Under the pieces are notes generated by a model. The model worked only from the letters and a program-made list of their open reading frames with translations, did no database searches and had not been told where the DNA came from. This document shows, in pieces, positions 43,395 through 54,060 of a stretch of 64,000 nt of DNA (within the stretch, counting starts at the first letter, position 1; every line of letters begins with the position of its first letter). Source of the DNA: Mycoplasma imitans ATCC 51306 (lineage in GTDB: Bacteria; Bacillota_I; Bacilli_A; Mycoplasmatales; Mycoplasmoidaceae); contig NZ_KI912417.1 of the NCBI RefSeq assembly GCF_000518305.1, positions 37,986 to 101,985 on the forward strand. Reading direction: 5' to 3'. The position numbers and the translations under genes are program-made.

Positions 43395-43471
43395 TGGTGA
43401 CGCGTACGGGATTCAAACCCGTGAATGCACGCGTGAAAGGCGTGTGTGTTAAGTCACTTCACCAACGCGCC
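43395..43471 (-). tRNA. tRNA-Glu (anticodon TTC)
   Basis: Acceptor GGCGCGT with one G-T pair, anticodon loop CTTTCAC between CACGC and GCGTG, encoded CCA. Confidence 0.93.
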
Positions 43472-43476
43472 AATAA

Positions 43477-43551
43477 TGGCGGCCACAACAGGATTTGAAC
43501 CTGTGACCAACCGGTTAACAGCCGGTTGCTCTACCGCTGAGCTATGTGGCC
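43477..43551 (-). tRNA. tRNA-Asn (anticodon GTT)
   Basis: Acceptor GGCCACA, anticodon loop CTGTTAA, encoded CCA. First gene of the cluster, 34 bp after the yebC stop. Confidence 0.95.
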
Positions 43552-43585
43552 TTGTAGCTAATGCCTTTAAGATTATACCACAAAA

Positions 43586-44290
43586 TTATTGATTATTAGC
43601 TACGATTCATTGAATATCATCATCATTTTCACATGATGCGCTAAATCTTTCAAACATTTCATTTTGTTCTTGATTTAGTTCAACGTATGAAAGTGGCACT
43701 AATTTCAATTCAGAATGATGGATTTTAAACCCTGCAGCTTCTAGTTTTTTCTTAACTTCGTAATAAGCGTTGGGAACTGTAATAATCTCATAACCTTCTT
43801 CATCAGAGTTGATATCAATCAGTTCATAATCAATTAGCAATTCTAATAAGGCTTCGTCGTGATAATTGTTTAGATCAGTTAAAATAATCCCTTGTTGTTG
43901 AAAATTAATCTTGACGCTATTAGGTTTAGCTAATGATCCCTTTAGTTTTGATATATATCCATTTAATGAAGAGATCACGCGGTTGGGATTATCTGATAAG
44001 GTTCTTACAATAATCCCCAAACCACCAGGACCATAAATTTCATACTCTGCTTCAATTAATTGGTCATCATCTTTATTACTAGTTCCGTGAATATTACGAT
44101 TAATTGAATCTTTTGATAAGTTGTAAGTTAAAGCTTTATCGATCGCAGCTTTTAGTCTGTAATTAGTTTCTGGATCAGTTCCACCAACTTTAACAGCAGC
44201 TTTAATCTCTTTGGCTAACTTTTGTCACAACTTCGCATTTGATTGTTGTTTTTTATTAATTTGGTTTGCAATTAAATGTTTTCTAGGCAT
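43586..44290 (-). CDS. yebC: YebC/TACO1-family protein
   Basis: A 234-residue protein starting MPRKHLIANQINKKQQSNAK (a degenerate form of the usual AGHSKWANIKHRK), with DPETNYRLKAAIDKAL, IHGTSN and EYEIYGPGGLGIIV. YebC proteins act as transcription regulators or, as shown more recently, relieve ribosome stalling at proline runs. The start overlaps the upstream gene by eight bases. A TGA Trp lies near the C-terminus. Confidence 0.92.
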
Positions 44291-46304
44291 GGTTTTTCTC
44301 TTCTTTTTTAAACTTACTTATATAAGCTTCTCAGCTTCTTTTGGCTTTTTGTAACTTCCTGTAATTATAGATAATAAAAATCATCATACAAACAACCAAA
44401 CCTAATAAAACGACAAAAAACACGATTAAGATTATTGGAATTGTTGCTTGAGTTGGCGTGTCCTTTTTTTCTTGGGCAATAATTTTATCATATGATGCAA
44501 CTGGGTCGTAAGCTGTATAGTCGTTGTTGTCAAAAAAACGTTTTGAACCTAGAAGGTTCATTCCTGCATTGTTGCTATCATTAATCAACCCTTGCGCAAT
44601 AGTGACATACGCTTGGTTTAACAAGAAATACTGTGCTGGTTGATTAATCCGACCAAGTTCGAAATCATTAATTAAAAATGTTAAAGGAACAGGGTAATTA
44701 TTAACATTTCTGGTCATTTTGTTGATGTTGGTTGTTGTTGCTACAGTATTTTTAGTTAAGAAGTTATAAGTGTCTAAAACATTATCATCATTATAATCAA
44801 CCCCACCTAATGTAATTGGTTCATTAAGTGTGGTGGTAATGTTTTTTTGGTACTGGTTTCACAACTCATAGAAGAAAAAATATCCCGAAATCGGTCTGGT
44901 ATAAATTATCTTTAGATCATTTATGCCAAGCAACTGTTGAAATGCATCAAACCGCGCTTTAAAACCATCAAAGTTAATATTTGTTAGATAAATGAAATTA
45001 TATTGATCAACAGGATAAATTTTTCTAAACGTTTCTAAGATCGCTTTATACTCATCAAACTTTAAATTATTAATCGGATTACCCGAATTAATTTCATTTA
45101 AATTTAGCCTGGTTGGTGCAATTGGTTCTAAAAAAATAAAAGTCTTTTTGTTGATGTCAAAATCAGCACTATTCTTATAGATATAATCAGCAATATTATA
45201 TTGATCAGTAATCATGAAAATATTCAAGTATTGCCTGATCAATAAATCAATCTTAGATTTATCTAACATTAATGCTTTTGCATTAAAAAATAATTCGTAG
45301 ATTTTTTGATAAAAATGAACACTTAATTTTAATTTATCACTAATCTGATTATTATTAAATTGGTAAGAAATTCCGTCATAAAATGCAAATTTTTCTTGGT
45401 TATATACCAACTCATATAATGATGTGTTTTTAAATGTATCAAAACTGTTTTGATCTCTAGTGTCGTCGTTAAAACCGTTATTTAGGTTTTTGTTACTATC
45501 TAACTTTGTTCTTGCATTAACAAAGATCTTATTGAAATTATCTTCATAGTTGGCTAATACTTGTTGTGGACTATCATTAATTAAACTATTTTCGACAAGG
45601 TGAGCATAGTTTTGAAAAAACACAGACTTCAAATAGTTAGAATTAGCGATTACATGAAACTTATTAACATAAGCTAAAAAGTTATATAGCATTAATGATT
45701 TGTTATCCCAAATTGCGGATAACAAATCAGGCGAAATAAAGATATCAAACAACAAAGGTTTGTTTGCTAATTGAGGGTTTTTTATGTATTTATTATGAAA
45801 ATAAACTCTAATTAGATCAAGAAAGGTTAAAACGTTTGATGCAGTATAACTTAGATTAGTAGTATCATCAAAAATCGTACTACTATTAGTATCAATTAAT
45901 CCTTTATTATTGGAGTAATTGTTGTTAAACCAAGTGATAATGTTGCTAGCAGCATTAATGCTAAAATCTTGGTCGTTAACTAGTTGTTGTTGGTATAAAA
46001 ACACTACTGGAGAATTTTCATCGTCAACAACGCTATCATTTAAGAAATACTGCGTCAGCATTAATGACGTTAATACTGATTGGTAATTATTACCAGTTAA
46101 AAAAATCTTGATTGTTCTTGCTTGCGCAGTTTGTTTTAGATCGTCATAGAAAATACCTGCATCATCTGTTGTTTCTTGAGTTTGCAGACTTTGTTTGTAA
46201 TCGATTAATTTGTCTTCTTTAACAAAGCCAATATTTAGGTTAAACAAACCTAAAACAGCAACAAAAAATAACGAAATTAACCGATAAATTTTTCTTATGA
46301 GCAT
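44283..46304 (-). CDS. Surface membrane protein, type I topology
   Basis: A 673-residue protein with an uncleaved or cleaved signal segment (RLISLFFVAVLGLFNLNIGF, residues 8-27), a large Asn/Asp/Tyr-rich extracellular domain, and a C-terminal transmembrane helix (about 635-657) followed by a short basic tail. No lipobox and no recognised domain. It is placed between yebC and the YhcH-like gene with overlaps on both sides (8 and 10 bp), so it is co-translated with them. TGA Trp codons occur after residue 481 and near the end. Confidence 0.75.
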
Positions 46305-46783
46305 CTAAATTTAAATATGTATTTGATGATATTTTTAGAAGGTTTTTCAGACACTCTTGGAGCGTGTAAATCACCAGGTAAAAACACAACAAAAGTGTTT
46401 TTAGATGGTATTAACCTGTTTTTAGAAACACCATCCTTAGTGGTATCTGAAACATAAAAAGTTACATCCTTTTGTTCATTGTAAGGGATATCAATTTTCA
46501 TGTCTTTAGCATCTTCAGCATGTTGACTAAAATAAATTTCACCAGGATTGAACACTACATGAACATCACCATATTTATGATGTAATTCATATCTAGCTTC
46601 GGTATTTAAATAAACAACTGAATCTAGCACATTTAGGTATAGATCCATTCCATCAATTTGATGGATTCCTACTTTTAGGTGAGACAGATCATAGTTGTGT
46701 TCTTCTAGAAATTGTTTAATTTTAGGAAAATACTTATTAACTGTTAAATATTTACTAAAATTTTCTAATTTGTCATAAATCAT
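46295..46783 (-). CDS. YhcH/YjgK/YiaL-family sugar protein
   Basis: A 162-residue cupin-fold protein of the YhcH/YjgK/YiaL (EbgC-like) family: YLNTEARYELHHKYGDVHVV (metal-binding His/Glu), FFP-type FLPGDLHAPRV and KYIFKF at the end. E. coli YhcH (NanQ) acts as a sialic-acid anomerase, and others act on related sugars. Only the family is secure; the M. gallisepticum sialidase makes a sialic acid link plausible. Confidence 0.85.
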   Translation of the reverse strand: MIYDKLENFSKYLTVNKYFPKIKQFLEEHNYDLSHLKVGIHQIDGMDLYLNVLDSVVYLNTEARYELHHKYGDVHVVFNPGEIYFSQHAEDAKDMKIDIPYNEQKDVTFYVSDTTKDGVSKNRLIPSKNTFVVFLPGDLHAPRVSEKPSKNIIKYIFKFRCS

Positions 46784-46827
46784 AGCTAAATTACCTTCAT
46801 TATTATTTATTATTTTAAAAAATAAAT

Positions 46828-48978
46828 TTAATTGCCTTTGATTAAATCTCTAATGTAGTGTTCCACTGCAATCATTGAACGAACGTCGTTTTCGCAATAT
46901 GTAGCTAAATCAATCGCAATTTGATTTCACTCTTGATCTGACAATAAACCTAAGAATCGTTTCGCTGTTAAATTTTGCGCCATATCTCCACGCTTAACAT
47001 TAAGCGTTGAATAATCAACCGCTTTAGCTTTTTCTCGTTGTTCTTTCGATGTTAATAACAAGGTTTTTTTAATTGAATAAAAACCGTTTAGCGATTTAAC
47101 CACTAGTAGTTTTTTGTTTAAATTAAAGAAATCAGCTAAATCAAAAAGGTTGTCTTCAATTTCTTTAACTTTTTGTAAGTAGTCTATTTCTAAATCCTGC
47201 GGATTGTTAAATTTGTTTGGATAATATTGCTTATATCTTTCAATATAATAAGCCATTTCTCTTAATCTAGATCGTTCAAATGAAGCGTTATAAACTACGT
47301 AACTATAATCGACACCTTGATGAAGATCGTTGATGATTTTTACAAATCAATTAACATCTAATTTACATGGATCGATTACATCATTAAAACAGTGTGATTC
47401 ACTACCATCATTTCGATCAATAATATACGAATTTTGCGTTACAATTTGCATATTTGGCAACACATCATCCATTGGTGCAAATAGGTGACAAATTGACTCA
47501 AAATCAAAATAAACTTTTTTGTCTTTTAGTTTACTAAAAGCGGTTTTAGCTTCATTAAAAACATAATGTTCAATTGGTTTGCTTCCATAAACTGTATTTA
47601 GTATGTTGAAACAATCGCTAGGTCTTAAAGTGTCAGCATTATTAGCAACATAATTCATAAAGTTCTTTATTGAAAATGGCTCGTTATTTTTATTGACTAA
47701 TGGAAAAATTAAACTGTTGTTTTTGTCAAAAAACTTTGAAATCTTATAAACATATCCACTTAGCAAGAACGGTTGAAACGCTTTTTTACCTAATGTGTAT
47801 TTAATGATTGTATGGTGTAAATTATCACCAAATTGACTAAAGTAAGCATTTGATAAGACAATTGTACCAATGTTTGTTTCTTTGATCTGCATCATTTCAT
47901 CAAAAACAGTATCAAATGCATTTTTAACAATGGACATCTGTTCTACAACAAACTTATATGTCTTTTTATTATCATTCTCATTAACATTGAAAGTTAAGAT
48001 GTCTAGCAAATTACCAAATGATGTTTTACTTGGATTTAATTCTGGATAATCTAATGATAGTTTTTCATAACCAGAACGTTTATAACTAGCTTTGTTTTCA
48101 ATTAAAGATTTGCTAAAAAAATTAGCTTCCTTAAGTTTATCAGGTAATGAACCACTAGTTTTGCTATGACATACCGTACTAGTAGTAGTAAAATCCACTT
48201 GATTTTTCTTAGATAAACCGTATTTAATTAAAACAACATTTCATTCAACAACATCATAGCCAAGCTCGCCTAAAACGCGATAATCGTAATAATAAGAAAC
48301 TATGTCTTTTCGTTTGGTTGTTGTTGAATTTTTTAAACTGTAAACACTTACTTTGAGTTTATCATTTTTTGGCTTTTCAAATAAACAACCTTCAATATTA
48401 GCCTGTAAAAAATAATCGCTTTTTTCATTAAAGTAAATGCCATCTAAAATTAGCAATTTTGTTTCATTATAATCGTGTTTTTTAATAATTTCATGTAAAT
48501 CTATTGCTGTAATTAAAGGTGTGTTTTGATATTCTGCTAAATCTATAATTCTAAGCGCTATATTCTCTTGTTTAATATCGAACACATCAATATATTTAAT
48601 CTGATATTGTTCAAGAATACCATCAACAAATTTAATGTTATCTTCTTCTAAATTAGCATAATCAACTTCTTGAAATAAAACCCTTCTTTTGATGTATTCT
48701 TTAGCTTTAATTTTAATCTTGCTAACTTCATTAATATAAATATTTTTTGATTCTTCTTGATCAATCTGTTCATTAACAAAATCAACTTCATCAAAATTAA
48801 TAATTGAACTGTTTTCGTTATCTAATTGATCTAATAAATCAACATAGTCATCCTTAGATAAGCCTAGTTCGTTTTGAATAATAGCTAATAATTCACTATT
48901 GCTAAATTTTCATAGCGATCTAGGACGGTTAAATGTGTTTATAAAATCTGTTTTTTTAAAAATATATTTTTTATTCAT
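46828..48978 (-). CDS. DUF2779-type protein with two putative nuclease domains
   Basis: A 716-residue cytosolic protein. N-terminal half: a PD-(D/E)XK-like pattern with LLILDGIYF, then VSVYSLKNSTTTK where the usual E-x-K is S-x-K, then YYYDYRVLGELGYDV. C-terminal half: a DEDD-exonuclease pattern with YFDFES (D-x-E), YNASFERSRLRE and YCENDVRSM (Y-x3-D). This matches what I recall of DUF2779 (UU173-type) proteins found in mollicutes. A role in nucleic acid degradation is inferred. Three or more TGA Trp codons. Two bases separate it from fmt. Confidence 0.7.
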
Positions 48979-48979
48979 A

Positions 48980-49927
48980 CTAACTGAATTTAGTGTTTAC
49001 TTTAAAAGACATTTTTCCATTGATTGCTTGCTTAATATCCAAAACTTTTTTAGAAGGCAATAAATATTTAGTAATTGCAATACTACCCTTTTTTAAGTAC
49101 ACATAAATTCCCGTTTCATCGATTTTATAAATTGTTCCAACAAGATTATCTAGATGTTCTTCTTCATTTTCAACAACCCGAGAAGCCGCAATTTTAACAC
49201 GTTGATTTTCATAAACTAGATAGCCACCAGGTGAAGATCAAAGACCTTTTTGTCAATTTACAAAACTTTTAGCATCAAGATTTAAGTTGAGCTGTTCTTG
49301 TTCTTTTTTAATATTTAAACCTAAAGTAAAATGATCGTGATCTTGAGGTGTTGGAACTAAATTATGTGCATAGATATTTTTTATAGTTTTTATTAGAAAC
49401 GACGGTGATTTTGCAATTATTTCACGATTTAAATCATCATGATTTCAATCAGGTTGAATTGACACTTCTAGTTGATCAAAAACAGGCCCGTGGTCCATTT
49501 TTTCATCTAGTTTCATAATTGAAATAGCTGTTTTTTCAAAACCATTAATAATCGCATAATGGATGGGTGCACCACCTCTTAATAAAGGTAACTTAGATGG
49601 GTGAACATTTAATATACCATCAGCAAAAAGATCAATAACTTTCTTAGGAATAAACTGACCATAAGCAATACAAATCCCTAGATCAAACTTCATTTGACTT
49701 AATTCATCGTAAAATCCTGATAATTTTTCAGGTTGATAAATTGGTAAGTTATTATCAACACAAAATTGCTTAATTGGATTAAGTTTGTTCTTTTTGTTAT
49801 TTAAATTAACACGGTCGGGCGGAGAAATAATTGCAACAATATCAAAAAAATTATCGGCTAACAACTCTTTTAGACAAGCTAGCGATAATTCTGTTGTTCC
49901 AAAAAAAATGACTTTTTTCTTATTCAT
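48980..49927 (-). CDS. fmt: Methionyl-tRNA formyltransferase
   Basis: A 315-residue enzyme that formylates initiator Met-tRNA. IAYGQFIPKKVID, the catalytic NVHPSKLPLLRGGAPIHYAI (Asn-His) and KLDEKMDHGPV are conserved; a C-terminal OB-like domain follows. In E. coli-type enzymes the catalytic region reads N-HxSLLPxxRG, so this is a good match. TGA Trp split after residue 160. Confidence 0.95.
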
Positions 49928-49933
49928 TATTTT

Positions 49934-50593
49934 TTAAATTTTCTTTTTAGCTTTAGCTTCTTTTTTAGCTAATTTAGCAGCTTTTCTGCGCTCTTTGATT
50001 TCCAATTTTCTTAAGCGTTCATCTTCAGCTTTTTTCAATCGTGCATCTTCTTTGTTTTTTAGTGGTTCGATTCAAGCAAACTCTTTCTTAAAATCTTGCA
50101 ATCCGTTAATCTGAATTTTTCTTTCAGGCGGATCACGACGACTTTTAGCCGGTAAAGTTAATACTTCTGCTTCAATAATTGCAGGTTCAAACGTTACTTG
50201 CGATTTTGCATCCTTAGTTTGAAAATAAATGCAATAGCGTTCACGCGCCATCTCTTTTTTTCTTTTGTCTAAGTATTCCTTCTTTTCTTTCTTAGACAAC
50301 TTGTGTTCTAATAAGTATTGCTTCGTTGCTTCTTTAAATTGTTTGTGCAACTTACGATCATCGTTAGCTGAAGGACGCTTAGCAACAAACGAATACATGA
50401 TCTCACGACCATACATTTCGTTATCTTGAAGATAACGCTTAATCGTTTTTCATACTTCATTACGGCGTTCTTCTTTGGTTTTACCTGCAAACTGACCAGG
50501 TTCTTTAGATTTTTTTCTTTTATAGATAACATAGCTTATTAGTCCAATTGGAATAACTACTAACAAGACTATAAAAAGGAAACTACTATTCAT
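49934..50593 (-). CDS. Membrane-anchored basic protein
   Basis: A 219-residue protein: N-terminal transmembrane helix (SSFLFIVLLVVIPIGLISYV), then a soluble domain rich in Lys/Glu, ending in a Lys/Ala-rich coiled tail (LRKLEIKERRKAAKLAKKEA). No enzyme motif. It precedes fmt by 6 bp; a mollicute-specific conserved family is likely. Confidence 0.7.
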
Positions 50594-50670
50594 TAATTTA
50601 TTGTTATATGTAATTTATCTACTTATATATTATAATTAATAAGTTATATAATTTTGAAGGTATCAACGAT

Positions 50671-50922
50671 ATGGCTAATATTAAAGCAAACGAAAAGAGC
50701 TATCGTCAGAATCAAAAAGCAAATTTATTAACTAAAGGATTTAAAACATCTTTAAAGAACCAACTTAAGAAAACTAAAGCTTCTAAAGATAAGAAAGATG
50801 TTGAACAAGTGTATTCTTTAGCTGATAAGCTAGCTAAAAATAACAGAATTTCTAAGAATAAAGCTCGTCGTCTTAAATCAAGAGCAGCTAGATGATCTAA
50901 TTCACCAGCTGCTAGCAATTAA
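50671..50922 (+). CDS. rpsT: Ribosomal protein S20
   Basis: An 83-residue basic protein, MANIKANEKSYRQNQKANLL..., with the conserved KNNRISKNKARRLKSRAAR end. One Trp is TGA. Single-gene plus-strand unit in a minus-strand region. Confidence 0.93.
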
Positions 50923-50955
50923 ACCTTGGACTATTAAAGTTCCAAGGTTTTTTTA
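50922..50955 (+). terminator. Terminator after rpsT
   Basis: ACCTTGGA/TCCAAGGT stem followed by seven T; it overlaps the last codons of the convergent trhP2 gene. Confidence 0.88.
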
Positions 50956-52163
50956 ATGTGCCCAATACTATTTTTGATTAATTCATAGTGCTGATCAAAT
51001 TTTAAATAATAAGTTGACATCGGATCGTTTGCCACATCGACTTCTTCTTTTCGTTTGTTCAATAAAGAAGTAATCTTCACTTGATCGATCTTAAAACTAG
51101 GACCATAGATCATATATTCTTGAGCTTTTTTAAAGTTATTTTTACATGTTACTTTAACATATCCATCATCTTGGATTTCATCAATGATGAAAGCAAAAGT
51201 TTGAGCAACCTTACGTTCATCTTCGTGATACAGCATTGCATCAATACCTGGTTGATTGTGCGCAAAACCTTTATGTGCTGGACGGTTTTCGGCTGATTTT
51301 AGATCTTTTCTAGCTTGATCTAAAATAAGATGTTCATCTTTTTGATCAACATTAAATCCATTAGCTAAATAATAATCCATTGCTTGACGATACGATCGAA
51401 TTACGGTGGTTACGTAATTAATTGATTTCATTCGCCCTTCAACTTTAAATGAAGCTACACCTAATTCCATTAATTGCTTAATTTCATCAATTAATGCCAT
51501 ATCTTTAGGAGACATTGTAAATGAATCAGAGTGATGATTTTGTTTGTCATCTTTTAGTTCGTAACGTCAACGGCAAGATTGTGCACAACCACCAACGTTA
51601 GCATCACGCAATGATCAGTTATTTGACATCATACAACGACCACTAAAAGCAATACAAACAGCGCCGTGGATAAAATATTCGATTTCTACTTTATCCTTAA
51701 CTCTTGGCATCATTAATGTCAATTCATCCATCGTTACTTCTCTAGCTAAAACAACTCGACTTAAACCGTTACTTTTTCAAAATAAGGCGGATTTAGAGTT
51801 TGTAACACTTTGTTGAGTTGATAAGTGCAGATCAATGTTTGGGTGGTGTTTTTTTGTATAGTTAATAATAAATGGATCAGCCACGATCAAACCATCAACA
51901 CCTGTTTCTTCAAGATTAGCAATAAATTTAGCATAACCTTTAACTAAGGGGTTATGACATACAACATTAACTGCTACATAAACTTTACGATTACGCTCGT
52001 GAGCGTAATCGACTGTTTGTTTTATATCTTTAAAAAAGAAGTTACTTGCACTAGATCTTAATGAATAAGCCTTAGCACCTAAAAATACCGCATCAGCACC
52101 ATAATCAATTGCAAACATTGCTTTTTGGACATCTCCAGCAGGAGCTAGTAATTCGTATTTCAT
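50934..52163 (-). CDS. U32-family tRNA hydroxylation protein (TrhP2/YrrO-like)
   Basis: A 409-residue peptidase-U32-family protein. ELLAPAGDVQKAMFAIDYGADAVFLG, HGAVCIAFSGRCMMSNN, GGCAQSCRW and KVEGRMKS with four family Cys are intact. In B. subtilis, YrrN/YrrO (TrhP1/2) hydroxylate wobble uridine of tRNA using prephenate. It overlaps the upstream trhP1-like gene as TAATG. TGA Trp codons. Confidence 0.9.
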
Positions 52164-53116
52164 TATCGTTTTGTTTCTCCTTCTTCTTTAATAAGGTGTT
52201 TAATCTCTTTCATGCCACCAAAAAAACCAGAGGCTATTTCAATGGGCGAACTAATTCGTTCGATTTCATGATATTTTTCTTGGATTAATTGATTAGATAA
52301 TAAACCGTTTTCTCTTAATTGATTAATTAGTTGTTGGTATAAAAATGTAATTTTTTCATGATCTTCTTCTTGGATCATGATTGAATCAATCCTGACATAA
52401 TCTAAACCATACTGGTAAAGCTCGTTTAGTTGTTTAATTGCGCAAAGAATATACCCAGTAAACATGTGGGTTCCAAACTCATCTTCATAGATAGCATTAG
52501 GATATTTTCTTAACGCTTCACGAATCCATAGTTGTTTTTTAGATGAGAGTTGATCTGAGATCTTAGCATAAGCTTCAAAGTTAGAAATCATCTTTCATCT
52601 AGAATGCATGAAAAATGCGTATCCTTGGATTTGCATCTCTAATTCTAGATTTTGTTTATTTTCATGCATCTGCTTAATTTCATTCATGAAAATCTCTCTA
52701 GCGATCACTAAATGGTTAATATTATTTTCTTTAAAAAAATCAAATTGACCATAAGAAGTCACCATCGTTTCAGAATGATAAGCAACAGGTAAATTTAGTT
52801 GTTTTTCTCGTATAATTTGCACAATTGCATAGTCTTGAAAATAAACTTTATCTACTTTTAGTTGATGTAATTCAACTAATTTATTAGTTAATTCATCTAG
52901 CTGATTTTCAAAAATAAAGCTGTTTAATAAAACAAAGATTTTGGTTTTAGCTTTCTTAGCATTACGGTAATCCACCAACTCTTTTAATTCATGATAATTT
53001 AAAGTCTTAGTACACCTTAAAGCAAAATTTTCATAACCTACTAAGATACAATCAATCGCTTGATCAACAAATTTTTTAGCTTGATTAAGCGATTGTACTT
53101 GAGTTACTAAAAACAT
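52163..53116 (-). CDS. U32-family paralogue (TrhP1/YrrN-like)
   Basis: A 317-residue shorter relative of the U32 family: AKTKIFVLLNSFIFENQL, DKVYFQDYAIVQIIREKQLNL and AYHSETMVTSYGQ fit the TIM-barrel part, but the Cys motifs of the longer paralogue are absent, as in YrrN. Probably forms a complex with the downstream protein. Overlaps trmR by 32 bp and trhP2 by 1 bp. Confidence 0.82.
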
Positions 53117-53657
53117 AAACTACCCCGTCTCCAGATTGATCAATTTCCACATTAAAGTGTTGTTTATCTAGGTTATAAATAAATCTTTGTCACTCTTGAT
53201 TCTTATTATATAGCTTGTTATTTGGTTTTATATTTTTTAAAAAAAAATTATCGATAATCATCACACCACCTGGTTGTAGATAATTAAGGTATTTATTGAA
53301 TAATTCAATCTGTTTGGATTTAGGTCCATCTAGAATGATTGCTTGATATTTATCACTGGGAATAAATTCATAGCAATCACCATTAATTGGATTGATTTTA
53401 CTAAATTTTGCTAGCCATTTTTGGGCTAACTGATAACGTTGCGTATCTTTTTCTAACGTGTCAATTTTTAAATCTGGCAGATGAGCACTTAGATACATTG
53501 AACTGTAACCAATCCCTGTTCCAATTTCAAGTAAACTAGTAATTTTAAGATTAGATAATTTGTTAACTAAATTAATCAAATTATCATCGCGAATGATTGG
53601 TATTTTTAGTTCTAAATTTAGTTGCTTAAATTTATTTAGGATATCTGTCATCATCAA
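53085..53657 (-). CDS. trmR: tRNA 5-hydroxyuridine methyltransferase (TrmR/YrrM-like)
   Basis: A 190-residue class I SAM methyltransferase of the caffeoyl-CoA-OMT-like fold: SLLEIGTGIGYSSMYLSAHL (motif I), DTLEKDTQR and AIILDGPKSKQIE. Position next to the U32 pair mirrors the B. subtilis yrrMNO order, where TrmR makes 5-methoxyuridine. Function inferred from that. Its start overlaps ruvX by 26 bp. Confidence 0.8.
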
Positions 53658-54060
53658 AAAAGGATTGCAAGATCACATAAGCAGCAAGCTTATCAATCTT
53701 TTCTTTACGTTTTTTTGCTTTAATTTGGTTATCAATTAACAATTGATCAGCAATTATTGAAGTGTAGGTTTCATCATAGATGATAACTTCGTTTTTAAAA
53801 TTTTCTTTTAACAATTCAATAAAGCTTTCAACCATTTCGGTTGTTGAAGATTTTGTTTGATTAATGTTTTTTGGCATTCCAATTACAAATTTAAATTCAT
53901 AAAAGAAAGCCGAAGTTTTTTCTTTTAGCTTAGTTAAACATTGTTTAAAATCGTATTCGTTAAAAGAAATCACGCAGTATGGTGAAGCGATTTTAAACTC
54001 ACCATCGCCTGTAGCAATTCCTAAAGTTTTAGAACCAACATCTAAAGCAACGTAATACAT
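53632..54060 (-). CDS. ruvX: RuvX/YqgF-family nuclease
   Basis: A 142-residue RNase-H-fold protein: [15 protein letters not shown] with catalytic Asp, VIGMPKN and IYDETYTSIIA, LAAYVILQSFFD. Implicated in pre-16S rRNA end processing and possibly junction resolution. The start overlaps the alaS stop by 19 bp. Confidence 0.9.
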   Translation of the reverse strand: MYYVALDVGSKTLGIATGDGEFKIASPYCVISFNEYDFKQCLTKLKEKTSAFFYEFKFVIGMPKNINQTKSSTTEMVESFIELLKENFKNEVIIYDETYTSIIADQLLIDNQIKAKKRKEKIDKLAAYVILQSFFDDDRYPK

